Positions 51,340-60,295 of a DNA stretch of 64,000 nt are shown here, piece after piece. The stretch is taken from NCBI GenBank assembly GCA_014763615.1, contig JACXVB010000001.1, forward strand, positions 1-64,000. Reading direction: 5' to 3'. This DNA comes from Sphingobacteriales bacterium (lineage in GTDB: Bacteria > Bacteroidota > Bacteroidia > Sphingobacteriales > Sphingobacteriaceae). The notes beneath the pieces are model-generated. The model was given only the letters and a program-made list of their open reading frames with translations. It had not been told where the DNA came from and ran no database searches. How positions within the stretch are numbered: the first letter of the stretch is position 1; each line of letters starts with the position of its first letter. The translations under genes were made by a program, and so were the position numbers.

Positions 51340-52785
51340 ATGGAAGAAATTAAAGACGACAACTCGAGAAGAAGCTTTTTAAAAACTGCAGGCTTTGCAG
51401 CAGCAGCTTTTACCATTGTACCAAGGTATGTTTTAGGTGGAAAGGGTTTTTTGGCCCCAAGTGATAAATTGTACATTGCTGGTGTTGGTGTAGGTGGCAA
51501 AGGTTACAGCGATTTAAAAAGCTTTCATGACACTGGTAAGGCGGTTATCAATTTTCTTTGTGATGTGGACGATAGAAGATCACAAAAAGCTAGAGAAGAT
51601 TATCCGAAAGCAAAATATGTTAAAGATTGGAGAGAACTTTTAGATAAACAAGCTAAAAACTTTGATGCTGTTTGTGTTTCTACCCCCGATCATAACCATG
51701 CGATTACCACACTTGCCGCCATGCAATTGGGTAAACATGTTTATGTACAAAAGCCACTTACGCATGATATTTATGAAGCGAGAGTTTTAGGGGATGCTGC
51801 CAAAAAATATAAAGTGGTTACACAAATGGGAAACCAAGGCGCATCAAATGATGGCGTTAGACAAATGCAAGAATGGTTTAATGCTAATGTAATTGGAAAA
51901 GTTCATACGGTTTATTGCTGGACAGACCGCCCCGTTTGGCCTCAAGGTATCCCATGGCCAACAAAAAGTGCTACTATACCAAAAGAGTTAGATTGGGATT
52001 TATGGTTAGGTACTGCCCCGCAAAAAAATTATGTAGATAAATTAGTTCCTTTCAATTGGCGAGGCTGGTGGGATTACGGAACTGGTGCTATAGGCGATAT
52101 GGGATGCCATTTAATGGAAGGTCCGTTTTCAGTTTTGGATTTACAAAATCCAACATCAGTTGAGGCAAGTGTAGGTAGTGTTTATGTGGATGAATTTAAA
52201 AGAGGTTATTTCCCTGAAAGTTGCCCACCATCAAGCCATGTGATTATCAACTTTCCTGAAACAAAAAAGAATAAAAGCAAAGTGACTTTACATTGGATGG
52301 ATGGTGGAATACAGCCTGAAAGACCTGAAGAGTTAGGTGCTGATGAAATGTTTGGCGATGGGGGAAACGGAATGTTATTTATTGGTACTAAAGGTAAAAT
52401 GATGGCCGATACTTATAACTTAAAAGCTAGGCTTTTACCATTATCAAGAAATGAAGAAGTGAAAGTGAAACAAACCATGGCAAGAGTACCCAACCAAATG
52501 GATGGACATTATGCACAATGGGTTGAAGCTTGTATTGCTGGCTATGGCCATAAAGAATTGAGCTCTCCTTTTGAAAAAGCGGTTCCTTTAACCGAAGCTT
52601 TATTAATGGCAAACTTAGCCATCAGAGCGCATGATATTAAAAAAGAAACAGAAGGAAAAACCACTTTCCCAGGTAGAAATATTCAATTACTTTGGGACAA
52701 TAAACAAATGAAAGTAACCAATTTTGATGATGTTAACCAGTTTGTAAAAAGAGAATACAGACAAGGCTGGACATTAGGCGTTTAA
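51340..52785 (+). CDS. Gfo/Idh/MocA oxidoreductase with twin-arginine signal
   Basis: A 481-residue NAD(P)-dependent oxidoreductase. The N-terminus has a Tat motif (SRRSFLKTAGFAAAAF, about 9-24), predicting export with cofactor bound, as for glucose-fructose oxidoreductase. The Rossmann strand IAGVGVGGKGYSDL, the DHNHAITTLAAMQLGKHVY block, QKPLTHDIYEAR (QKP replacing the usual EKP) and the long C-terminal domain with DYGTGAIGDMGCHLM follow. The longer C-terminal domain is typical of the Bacteroidota periplasmic group. It probably oxidises, reduces or epimerises a keto-sugar in the periplasm. 14 bases after the GMC gene. Confidence 0.88.
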   Translation: MEEIKDDNSRRSFLKTAGFAAAAFTIVPRYVLGGKGFLAPSDKLYIAGVGVGGKGYSDLKSFHDTGKAVINFLCDVDDRRSQKAREDYPKAKYVKDWRELLDKQAKNFDAVCVSTPDHNHAITTLAAMQLGKHVYVQKPLTHDIYEARVLGDAAKKYKVVTQMGNQGASNDGVRQMQEWFNANVIGKVHTVYCWTDRPVWPQGIPWPTKSATIPKELDWDLWLGTAPQKNYVDKLVPFNWRGWWDYGTGAIGDMGCHLMEGPFSVLDLQNPTSVEASVGSVYVDEFKRGYFPESCPPSSHVIINFPETKKNKSKVTLHWMDGGIQPERPEELGADEMFGDGGNGMLFIGTKGKMMADTYNLKARLLPLSRNEEVKVKQTMARVPNQMDGHYAQWVEACIAGYGHKELSSPFEKAVPLTEALLMANLAIRAHDIKKETEGKTTFPGRNIQLLWDNKQMKVTNFDDVNQFVKREYRQGWTLGV

Positions 52786-52800
52786 TAAAAAACTCAAAAA

Positions 52801-53367
52801 ATGAACAGAAGAGAAGCCCTTTCCTCAGTCGCTTTACTACTCGGAGGAACCGTAATAGGTGGTCAAATATTTAGTTTAGCTGGTTGTAAATCAACTCCAG
52901 AAATGGTGAATGATTTATTTAATAGCGATGATGTAGCCATGATGGATGAAATTGCCGAAACCATTATTCCTGAAACAAAAACTCCAGGTGCAAAAGCAGC
53001 AAAAACTGGTGCTTTTATGGCTGTAATGGTAAAAGATTGCTACACCCCAGAACATCAAAAAATATTTACTGCCGGATTAAAAACCATCAAAGAGTCTGCG
53101 CAAAATCAATACAAATCATCTTTTATGGATTTAGATGCAGAGCAAAGAAAAACCATGCTAACCGCTTTAGATGCAGAGCAAAAGAAATACTCAGAAGAGG
53201 AAGCAAATAAAGAAAAGCCGCATTATTTTAGAATGTTAAAAGAGCTCACTCTTCTAGGGTTTTTTACCTCCGAAGTTGGCGGTACAAAAGTTCTTAAATA
53301 TGTAGAAGTGCCTGGAAGGTATGATGCTTGTATCCCATACAAAAAAGGTGATCCTGTATATCTATAA
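52801..53367 (+). CDS. gluconate 2-dehydrogenase subunit 3-like protein, Tat-exported
   Basis: A 188-residue small subunit. The N-terminus combines a twin-arginine motif (NRREALSSVALLLGG) with a lipobox-like SLAGC (Cys about 29), suggesting a Tat-exported lipoprotein. The mature part carries the family landmarks VAMMDEIAETIIPETKTPGAKAA and, near the end, FFTSEVGGTKVLKYVEVPGRY with DACIPYKKGDP. Such proteins bind GMC flavoproteins, carry them through the Tat pore and help transfer electrons. It has no enzyme motif of its own. It sits 15 bases after the Tat oxidoreductase and one gene away from its presumed partner. Confidence 0.88.
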   Translation: MNRREALSSVALLLGGTVIGGQIFSLAGCKSTPEMVNDLFNSDDVAMMDEIAETIIPETKTPGAKAAKTGAFMAVMVKDCYTPEHQKIFTAGLKTIKESAQNQYKSSFMDLDAEQRKTMLTALDAEQKKYSEEEANKEKPHYFRMLKELTLLGFFTSEVGGTKVLKYVEVPGRYDACIPYKKGDPVYL

Positions 53368-53386
53368 TGGTTTTTAATTCTATTTA

Positions 53387-54541
53387 ATGAAAAAATTAAG
53401 ATTAGGAATGATTGGCGGTGGACCAGGTTCATTTATTGGTGCCATCCATCGCATTGCAGCCCGTATGGATAACTACTACGAATTGGTGGGTGGTGCTTTT
53501 AGTAGTTCGATAGAAAAATCTTTAGAAACAGGTAAAGAATTAGGCTTGGATGAAAGTAGAATTTACACCACTTTTCAGGAGCTCATCGTAAAAGAAAAAC
53601 AAAAACCAGAAAACGAAAAAATTCAGGTTATTGCTATTGTTACTCCAAATCATTTACACTTTGAGCCTGCAAAAATGGCTTTAGAAAATGGTTTTCATGT
53701 GGTTTTAGATAAACCGATGACTTTATCTTTAGCTGAAGCACTTGCTTTAAAAGAGATTCAAAATAAAACCAGAAATCTTTTATGTTTAACGCATACTTAC
53801 ACAGGCTATCCGATGGTTAAAGAAGCTAAACAACAAATAGCTGCTGGCAAACTGGGTAAAATCAGGAAAGTTTATGTAGAGTACCCACAAGGCTGGTTAA
53901 GTACTGCTGTTGAAAGTAAACAAGCTGATTGGCGAACTGATCCTTCAAAAAGTGGTATTGCTGGTGCCATGGGCGATATTGGAACACATGCTTTTAACCT
54001 AGCAGAATATGTGAGCGGTTTAGCAGTTCAAAAGCTTTGCGCTGATATCAACATCGTGGTAGAAAACAGAAGATTAGATGATGATGGAGCGGTTTTATTG
54101 AAATTTGATAATGGAGCAAGCGGTGTTTTAATGGCTACACAAATTGCTGCTGGCGAAGAAAACAACGTGAAAATTAGAGTTTACGGCGAAAAAGGAGGAT
54201 TAGAATGGCAACAAGTGGACGCCAATACGCTAACTATTAAATGGTTGGATGAACCTGCTCAAACTTTTAGAACAGGTGGCGGCTATACAAGTTCATTTGC
54301 TCAACACAATACCAGAACACCATCAGGTCACCCAGAAGGTTACTTAGAAGCTTTTGCAAATATTTATAAAAACTTTGCAGAGCATATTTTAGCCATTCAA
54401 AATCAGGCGAAGCCCAAAAAAGAATCTTTAGATTATCCAAGTATTGAAGAAGGAATTAGAGGAATGGCTTTTATAGAAACGGTTATCGCCTCTGGCAAAT
54501 CATCACAAAAATGGTTGGATTTACTAAAAGTTGAAGGCTAA
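53387..54541 (+). CDS. Gfo/Idh/MocA oxidoreductase, cytoplasmic
   Basis: A 384-residue NAD(P)-dependent sugar oxidoreductase without a signal peptide. The cofactor site is [17 protein letters not shown], with the catalytic-type Lys in [15 protein letters not shown] and the conserved [16 protein letters not shown] with His. [16 protein letters not shown] and YPQGWLST mark the subgroup that accompanies keto-sugar isomerases. It differs from the Tat-exported relative at 51340 in length and sequence, so the operon has one predicted enzyme on each side of the membrane. Probable role: redox interconversion of a 3-keto sugar inside the cell. Confidence 0.88.
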   Translation: MKKLRLGMIGGGPGSFIGAIHRIAARMDNYYELVGGAFSSSIEKSLETGKELGLDESRIYTTFQELIVKEKQKPENEKIQVIAIVTPNHLHFEPAKMALENGFHVVLDKPMTLSLAEALALKEIQNKTRNLLCLTHTYTGYPMVKEAKQQIAAGKLGKIRKVYVEYPQGWLSTAVESKQADWRTDPSKSGIAGAMGDIGTHAFNLAEYVSGLAVQKLCADINIVVENRRLDDDGAVLLKFDNGASGVLMATQIAAGEENNVKIRVYGEKGGLEWQQVDANTLTIKWLDEPAQTFRTGGGYTSSFAQHNTRTPSGHPEGYLEAFANIYKNFAEHILAIQNQAKPKKESLDYPSIEEGIRGMAFIETVIASGKSSQKWLDLLKVEG

Positions 54542-54638
54542 AAGCAAAAGGCAGAAAGCGAATATGGTTATTAATAAAGCATAATTTAATTTACATGATA
54601 AGTTCTCATTTTTCATATCTCACATCTAAATAAAAAGA

Positions 54639-55691
54639 ATGAAAACAATTAAAGGTCCTGCGTTATTTATTGCTCAATTTATAGGAGAAGAAGCGCCTTT
54701 CAATAATTTGGATAGCATTTGTTCTTGGGCAAAAAATTTAGGCTTTAAAGGATTACAATTGCCCACATTAGATGATAGATTCATCAACCTTAAATTAGCA
54801 GCAGAAAGTAAGGCTTACGCCGATGAATTAAAAGGAAAAGTTAACAACGCTGGCTTAGAAATAACCGAGCTTTCTACCCATTTACAAGGGCAATTGGTTG
54901 CGGTTCATCCCGCTTATGATGATTTGTTTGATTCATTTGCTCCCGCAGAATTGCATAAAAACCCAAAAGAGCGTCAACTTTGGGCGGTTCAACAACTGAA
55001 ATATGCGGCAAAAGCATCTCAAAATTTAGGTTTAAAAGCCCACGTTACTTTTAGCGGTGCTTTGCTTTGGCCTTACGTTTATCCCTGGCCGCAAAGGCCT
55101 CCAGGTTTAATAGAAACAGGTTTTGATGAATTAGCTAAAAGATGGAAGCCCATTTTAGATATTTTTGACGATAACGGAATTGACCTCTGTTATGAGTTAC
55201 ACGCCGGTGAGGATTTACATGATGGCAGCAGTTTTGAAATGTTTTTAGACAAAGTTGGAAACCATAAAAGAGCCAATCTTTTATATGATCCTTCGCATTT
55301 TATCATTCAGTGTTTAGACCATTTGGAGTTCATAGACATTTATCACGAGCGCATTAAAATGATGCATGTGAAAGATGCTGAATTTAATCCAACCGGCAAA
55401 CAAGGTGTTTACGGCGGCTATCAAAGTTGGGTAGATAGAGCAGGCCGCTTCCGTTCTTTAGGAGATGGGCAAGTAAATTTTAAATCGGTGTTTAGCAAAT
55501 TGGCACAGTATGATTTTGAAGGTTGGGCAGTTTTAGAATGGGAATGTGCCTTAAAACACCCAGAGGATGGAGCAAAAGAAGGTGCTCAATTTATTAAAAA
55601 TCATATCATCAGAGTAACCGAAAGAGCTTTTGATGATTTTGTACAAGCAGGCGGAAATCAAAATTTTAACAACAAACTTTTAGGATTATAA
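54639..55691 (+). CDS. TIM-barrel sugar isomerase/epimerase-like protein, cytoplasmic
   Basis: A 350-residue AP-endonuclease-2/xylose-isomerase-like TIM barrel. Metal-ligand candidates are Glu in LCYELHAGEDL, Asp-His in LLYDPSHFIIQ, His-Asp in MMHVKDAEF and Glu in VLEWECAL, all four positions expected for the fold. No signal peptide. Relatives include keto-sugar epimerases and the alpha subunit of C-deglycosidases, but the small beta subunit of the latter is not present here. The 97-bp gap to the previous gene is the largest within the operon and may hold an internal promoter. Substrate is presumably a keto-glycoside. Confidence 0.82.
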   Translation: MKTIKGPALFIAQFIGEEAPFNNLDSICSWAKNLGFKGLQLPTLDDRFINLKLAAESKAYADELKGKVNNAGLEITELSTHLQGQLVAVHPAYDDLFDSFAPAELHKNPKERQLWAVQQLKYAAKASQNLGLKAHVTFSGALLWPYVYPWPQRPPGLIETGFDELAKRWKPILDIFDDNGIDLCYELHAGEDLHDGSSFEMFLDKVGNHKRANLLYDPSHFIIQCLDHLEFIDIYHERIKMMHVKDAEFNPTGKQGVYGGYQSWVDRAGRFRSLGDGQVNFKSVFSKLAQYDFEGWAVLEWECALKHPEDGAKEGAQFIKNHIIRVTERAFDDFVQAGGNQNFNNKLLGL

Positions 55692-55701
55692 AATTAGTAA
55701 C

Positions 55702-56067
55702 ATGAAAAAACAACTAGGATTATGCTTGATAGGCGCATTTTTAGTGGCCTGTGGAGGATCACAAAACACGCAGGAATCAGAAGCAAAAGAAACGGTTGCT
55801 ACAGAAACAAACAGCATGAAAGGCAAGCAATTAATTGTTGCTTCTGATTGTTTGAGCTGTCATAAAGAGCAGGAAAAATTAGTTGGACCAGCTTATGCAG
55901 ATGTAGCAAAAAAATATGATAACACACCAGAAAATATAAGCATGTTGGCTGTTAAAATTATCAAAGGTGGGAAAGGCGTTTGGGGGGAAGTCCCTATGGC
56001 GGCACACCCACAAATTAATCAGCAAGATGCAGAAGAAATGGTTAAATATATTTTCACTTTAAAGTAA
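55702..56067 (+). CDS. mono-haem cytochrome c lipoprotein
   Basis: A 121-residue protein with a signal peptide and lipobox (FLVAC, Cys17), a short acidic linker, then a cytochrome c domain with CLSCH (Cys50, Cys53, His54) and the likely axial Met in EVPMAAHP (about 96). It ends with the usual helix AEEMVKYIFTLK. Anchored on the periplasmic side, it is suited to take electrons from the GMC dehydrogenase, as the LacB-type cytochrome does in glucoside 3-dehydrogenases. It is 10 bases after the TIM-barrel gene and 4 bases before the DUF1080 gene. Confidence 0.9.
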   Translation: MKKQLGLCLIGAFLVACGGSQNTQESEAKETVATETNSMKGKQLIVASDCLSCHKEQEKLVGPAYADVAKKYDNTPENISMLAVKIIKGGKGVWGEVPMAAHPQINQQDAEEMVKYIFTLK

Positions 56068-56071
56068 AATC

Positions 56072-56755
56072 ATGAAAAAATCAATAATGTTAATCCTAGC
56101 AGTAGTTTTAACTACATCATGCTCGACCCAGGAAGAAGGTTTTAAAAATCTAGTTTCCAAAAACAGTACGGATGGTTGGCATACTTATGGAAAAACCTAC
56201 GTTGGTAAAGCTTGGACAGTTGAGAACCAAACCCTCCATTTCAATCCAGATGAAATAGAACAGTCTGAAAAAGGTGATTTAGTTACCGATTCTGATTATG
56301 AAAATTTCCACCTAAAATTCGAGTGGAAAATTTCTAAGAACGGAAACAGTGGAGTAATGTTTAATGTAAAGGATGATGCTACAAAATATCCTCAACCTTA
56401 TTTAACTGGTCCAGAAATGCAGGTTTTGGATAATGATGGACACCCAGATGCTAAGATTTTTAAACACAGAGCAGGTGATTTATATGATTTAATCCCAAGT
56501 AGCCAAGAAACTGTAAAACCCGTTGGCGAATGGAATAAGGCAGAAATTATTGTGAATAAAGGGAAATTAGAATTTCATTTAAACGGAGTAAAAGTTGTAG
56601 AAACTACCATGTGGGACGAGGCTTGGAATAAAATGGTAGCTGGTAGTAAGTTTAAATCGATGCCAGATTTTGGAAAATTCAAATCAGGGAAAATCGTATT
56701 TCAAGACCATGGCAATGAAGTTTGGTACAGAAACATCATGATTAAAACCTTATAA
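56072..56755 (+). CDS. DUF1080 (3-keto-disaccharide hydrolase family) lipoprotein
   Basis: A 227-residue lipoprotein (TTSC lipobox, Cys about 17) with a concanavalin-like beta-sandwich. Family landmarks are TDGWHTYGK, TVENQTLHF, FHLKFEWKISKNGNSGVMFNV, GPEMQVLDNDGHPD and GEWNKAEIIVNKGKLEFHLNG. Members of this family (PF06439) split glycosides whose sugar has been oxidised at C3. In this operon it would act in the periplasm on the product of the GMC dehydrogenase. Length is standard for the single-domain form. Confidence 0.9.
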   Translation: MKKSIMLILAVVLTTSCSTQEEGFKNLVSKNSTDGWHTYGKTYVGKAWTVENQTLHFNPDEIEQSEKGDLVTDSDYENFHLKFEWKISKNGNSGVMFNVKDDATKYPQPYLTGPEMQVLDNDGHPDAKIFKHRAGDLYDLIPSSQETVKPVGEWNKAEIIVNKGKLEFHLNGVKVVETTMWDEAWNKMVAGSKFKSMPDFGKFKSGKIVFQDHGNEVWYRNIMIKTL

Positions 56756-56783
56756 AAAAAGCCAACCTAAACCTTATACATTA

Positions 56784-58013
56784 ATGAACAGCTTAAATCG
56801 CTCTAAATTATCGCTTATGATGTTCCTCGAGTTTTTTATTTGGGGGGCATGGTTTGTAACCTTGGGAACATTTTTAGGCAACAATTTAAATGCTACTGGC
56901 GCACAAACTGGAGCCGCATTTTCAACCCAATCTTTTGGCGCTATCATCGCTCCGTTTATTATTGGACTTATTGCCGATAGGTATTTTAATGCCGAGAAAA
57001 TTTTAGGCATTCTGCATATAATTGGTGCATTATTGATGTATCAAATGTATAATTCAACCGGTTTTGATACCTTTTATCCTTATGTTTTAGGTTACATGAT
57101 TGCTTATATGCCTACTTTGGCCTTAGTAAACTCGATATCATTTAATCAAATGAAAGACCCCGAAAAAGAGTTTTCAACCATTAGAGTTTGGGGTACGGTG
57201 GGTTGGATAGTGGCGGGTTTATCCATCAGTTATTTATTCCATTGGGATGCTACAGAAAATATCAAATCAGGTTTACTGAAAAACACTTTTTTACTAGCTT
57301 GTGGTGCATCGGTATTTCTGGGTTTATTGAGTTTCTTTTTACCTAAAACTCCACCAAAAGTTGATAAGAACGAGAAAGTAACTTTATCAGATATTTTAGG
57401 TCTCGAAGCTTTAAAACTGCTAAAAAGTAAGGCTTTCTTTGTGTTCTTTTTATCATCGATATTAATCTGTATTCCATTGGCTTTCTACTACCAAAATGCC
57501 AATCCGTTTTTAGCAAACATAGGTTTAGAAAATCCTACGGGTAAAATGACCTTAGGGCAAATTTCTGAAGTGTTATTTATGCTTTCGCTTCCGATATTTT
57601 TCAAGAAATTCGGTTTTAAATACACTTTATTGGTGGGGATGCTAGCTTGGGTAATTAGATATTCGCTATTTGCTTATGGAAATGCTGGTGAATTAACTTT
57701 TATGCTCATTGCAGGTATTGCTTTACATGGTGTTTGTTATGATTTCTTTTTTGTATCTGGCCAAATTTATACCAATGCAAAAGCAGGTGAAAACATTAAA
57801 AGTGCAGCTCAAGGTTTAATAACCTTAGCAACTTATGGCGTGGGCATGTTGATTGGTTTTTGGGTTGCCGGTAAAATTACCGATGCTTATAAAATAAGTG
57901 AAACCAGTTTTGATTGGAAAACCATTTGGTTAATTCCAGCAGGGATTGCAGCAGTTGTGATGGTGATATTCGCCGTTTTCTTTAAAGAAAATAAACAAAT
58001 TAAGGAGGTTTAA
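56784..58013 (+). CDS. MFS permease, nucleoside:H+ symporter (NupG-like) family
   Basis: A 409-residue transporter with about 12 membrane helices. The N-terminus SKLSLMMFLEFFIWGAWFVTLGTFL and the later IRVWGTVGWIVAGLSISYLF are typical of the NupG-like branch, which in Bacteroidota is frequently found in sugar operons and not beside nucleoside genes. Placed between the DUF1080 lipoprotein and two TIM barrels, it is the only transporter in the operon and most likely brings the keto-sugar or deglycosylated product into the cytoplasm. The stop codon shares its last A with the next ATG. Confidence 0.88.
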   Translation: MNSLNRSKLSLMMFLEFFIWGAWFVTLGTFLGNNLNATGAQTGAAFSTQSFGAIIAPFIIGLIADRYFNAEKILGILHIIGALLMYQMYNSTGFDTFYPYVLGYMIAYMPTLALVNSISFNQMKDPEKEFSTIRVWGTVGWIVAGLSISYLFHWDATENIKSGLLKNTFLLACGASVFLGLLSFFLPKTPPKVDKNEKVTLSDILGLEALKLLKSKAFFVFFLSSILICIPLAFYYQNANPFLANIGLENPTGKMTLGQISEVLFMLSLPIFFKKFGFKYTLLVGMLAWVIRYSLFAYGNAGELTFMLIAGIALHGVCYDFFFVSGQIYTNAKAGENIKSAAQGLITLATYGVGMLIGFWVAGKITDAYKISETSFDWKTIWLIPAGIAAVVMVIFAVFFKENKQIKEV

Positions 58014-58891
58014 TGATGCAAAATCGAAGAGAACTCATCAAAAACATCATTGCAGGTTCTGCAGCACTTTCAACCGCTGGTATGCTTTCTTCCTTTTCGC
58101 CCTCTCATAAAAACCAACCTTATCTACTTAAAGGGAATATTAACCATGCCGTTTGCAGATGGACTTACGGTTTTTTAACCCTAGAGGAGCTTTGTAAAAC
58201 CGCTAAAAGTATCGGTATTAAAGCGATTGATTTAGTTGGTCCAAAAGATTGGGCTGTTTTAAAAACACATGGTTTAGATTCTAGCATGTGTAACGGCGCC
58301 GAAATTAATTTAGTTGATGGTTTTGTAGAGCCAAAATTTCATGAAAAATTGATTCAGAATTATACTGAAATGATACCGATGGTGGCTAAGGCTGGCTATA
58401 AAAATCTGATTTGCTTTAGCGGTAACCGCAGAGGAATGGATGATGAAACTGGCTTAAAAAACTGTACGCAAGGCTTAAAGAAATTGATGCCTTTGGCTGA
58501 AAAACACGGGGTGACTTTAGTGATGGAATTATTAAACAGTAAAATAAACCATAAAGATTACTTTGCTGATCAAACGCCTTTAGGAGTTGAACTTTGCAAC
58601 AGAGTAGGTTCAGAGAATTTTAAATTGCTTTATGATATTTATCACATGCAAATTGATGAAGGAGATGTGATAAGAACCATACAAACTTCACATCCATATA
58701 TTGTGCATTACCATACTGCTGGTGTACCAGGAAGAAATGAGATTGAAGAAGAACAAGAATTATACTACCCAGCCATTATGAAAGCCATTTTGGCCACTGG
58801 TTTTAAAGGTTATGTAGCTCAGGAATTTATTCCTAAAAAAGAAGATAAAATAGCCTCATTAGCTAAGGCAATACAAATTTGTGACGTTTAA
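58013..58891 (+). CDS. hydroxypyruvate-isomerase-like TIM barrel with Tat-type signal
   Basis: A 292-residue protein (two adjacent ATGs, 58013 or 58016). The N-terminal NRRELIKNIIAGSAALSTAG is a twin-arginine-type leader. The barrel carries metal-site candidates: Glu in LVMELLNSKINHKDYF, Asp-His in LLYDIYHMQIDEGD, His in IVHYHTAGVPGRNEI and Glu in YVAQEFIP. This is the hydroxypyruvate isomerase-like set, but the Bacteroidota exported group is not known to act on hydroxypyruvate. It probably isomerises or epimerises a keto-sugar in the periplasm. One-base overlap with the permease gene. Confidence 0.84.
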   Translation: MMQNRRELIKNIIAGSAALSTAGMLSSFSPSHKNQPYLLKGNINHAVCRWTYGFLTLEELCKTAKSIGIKAIDLVGPKDWAVLKTHGLDSSMCNGAEINLVDGFVEPKFHEKLIQNYTEMIPMVAKAGYKNLICFSGNRRGMDDETGLKNCTQGLKKLMPLAEKHGVTLVMELLNSKINHKDYFADQTPLGVELCNRVGSENFKLLYDIYHMQIDEGDVIRTIQTSHPYIVHYHTAGVPGRNEIEEEQELYYPAIMKAILATGFKGYVAQEFIPKKEDKIASLAKAIQICDV

Positions 58892-58902
58892 AAATTTATA
58901 AG

Positions 58903-59781
58903 ATGAATAATTCAAGAAGATCATTTATTAAACAAATTGGATTAGCAACTGCTGGGGCAATTGTACTTCCAAATACGGGTTCCGTAGCAATGGAACAAAA
59001 TAAAAAGTTTGGCATTCAGCTATATTCTTTAAGAGATGAAATACCGAAAGGGGTTGAAAATGTAATAGCTCAAATTTCAAAAGCGGGATATTCATACATA
59101 GAAGGATTCGGCTTTTCTGATAAGAATGGTTATTTTGGTTTAAGTTCAGAAAAATTTAAAGACCTTTTAGATAAATACAGTTTAACTTCTCCAAGCGCTC
59201 ATTTTGATTTTGGAGGTTGGGAAAAATCACAAGATGACCATATTCTTAAATCTTATATCGCGTCTGCAAAAATTTTAAAGCAGGATTATGTGACCATTCC
59301 CTATATCAATCCCGAGATTTTTAAAAGTGTTGAAACCACAAAGGCTTTCACTCAAAAAGTAAACCGAGCTAGTAAAATTGTTAAAGATGAAGGACTAAAA
59401 CTAGCTTATCATAACCATAATATAGAATTTTTTGATTTAAATGGAACTACTGGATACGACATTCTATTGCAAGAAACCGACCCTGATTTGGTTGATTTTG
59501 AAATGGATTTATATTGGGTAGTTAGAGCAAATAAAGATCCTTTAACATATTTTAAAGAACACAAAGGCAGATTTACCATGTGGCATGTTAAAGACATGCG
59601 AAAATCTGATAAAACTTTGAATACTGAAGTTGGAAATGGCTTAATCGACTTTAAACCGATTTTTAAACAAGCCAGATTGGCTGGCTTAAAATATCCTTTG
59701 GTTGAACAAGAAAACTTCGAGATCAATCCGTTTGAGAGTATTCAAAGGAGTGCGGTTGTCATGAATAAGATGAGTATTTAA
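58903..59781 (+). CDS. sugar phosphate isomerase/epimerase-like TIM barrel with Tat-type signal
   Basis: A 292-residue protein with a twin-arginine leader (NSRRSFIKQIGLATAGAIVL) and a barrel starting FGIQLYSLRDEIPKG. Metal-site candidates are His/Glu in LAYHNHNIEFFDL, Asp in FEMDLYWVVRANKD, His-Asp in MWHVKDMRK and Glu in PLVEQENFEI. It differs substantially from the preceding TIM barrel, so it is not a recent duplicate. As the last gene of the operon it lies 11 bases after its neighbour and is followed by a long gap without a clear hairpin. Confidence 0.84.
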   Translation: MNNSRRSFIKQIGLATAGAIVLPNTGSVAMEQNKKFGIQLYSLRDEIPKGVENVIAQISKAGYSYIEGFGFSDKNGYFGLSSEKFKDLLDKYSLTSPSAHFDFGGWEKSQDDHILKSYIASAKILKQDYVTIPYINPEIFKSVETTKAFTQKVNRASKIVKDEGLKLAYHNHNIEFFDLNGTTGYDILLQETDPDLVDFEMDLYWVVRANKDPLTYFKEHKGRFTMWHVKDMRKSDKTLNTEVGNGLIDFKPIFKQARLAGLKYPLVEQENFEINPFESIQRSAVVMNKMSI

Positions 59782-60210
59782 TTAAATTTTAATCATCATT
59801 TTTTCAATCTTCTTGCCCTTATTTTAGATGGAGTGAATATTTTGTGTCTGAATAGCAGTCCTTTAATAATTACCTAAAATATTGATTATCAAAATATGGT
59901 GTGTCATTTTGATATGAAATAATTGCAAGATTTGTTATATTCTTATTATGAACCATCTGGGAGTAGGTTAAGCTTTAGTGTTCCTACGACCTATTACGCA
60001 TAGAGCGCCCCCTTCTAGAAGTTTTAATGCTATACCATCCAAATAACCTTATTCTGAACTAGGCAAAAGCATAATAGATGTGATGTTTCTGAATGGAACA
60101 AGTTGGCGAATTGATAGGACGGTCTTTGGTTAAGGGCTCGTATAATTCCTGCGCTAAACCTTGTGCTATAAATGATAAAATCATCTTTAATTAAATTTTT
60201 CAGGATGAGT
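59782..60210. other. intergenic region after the glycoside-oxidation operon
   Basis: About 430 bp with no firm gene. A stretch near 59955-60030 is GC-richer than its surroundings (contains TCCTACGACCTATTACGC and GAGCGCCCCCTTCTAGAAG). A minus-strand open frame of 41 codons (60184 to 60059, reading MILSFIAQGLAQELYEPL...) has a protein-like start but no recognised family and may be a remnant. No terminator hairpin with a T-run was seen directly after 59781. Confidence 0.35.
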
Positions 60211-60239
60211 GTAACCTCTTTTAAAAAGCGGTGGTCATA
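60211..60239 (+). promoter_or_regulatory. ECF-sigma-like promoter of the DUF6249 gene
   Basis: GTAACC (60211-60216) and GTCATA (60234-60239) are separated by 17 bases, the pattern of many extracytoplasmic-function sigma promoters (AAC-rich -35, GTC/CGTC -10). The start codon is 57 bases further on. There is no ECF sigma gene in the window, so the regulator would be elsewhere. Confidence 0.4.
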
Positions 60240-60295
60240 GCTTACATATCAAATGATTGATGTTTAAAATATTGTTAACTAAAAAATATAAAAAA

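Noticed and set aside
49646-59781. Polysaccharide utilisation locus of the Sus type
   Set aside because: No SusC/TonB receptor, SusD-like lipoprotein or glycoside hydrolase is present. The genes fit oxidation of small glycosides better.
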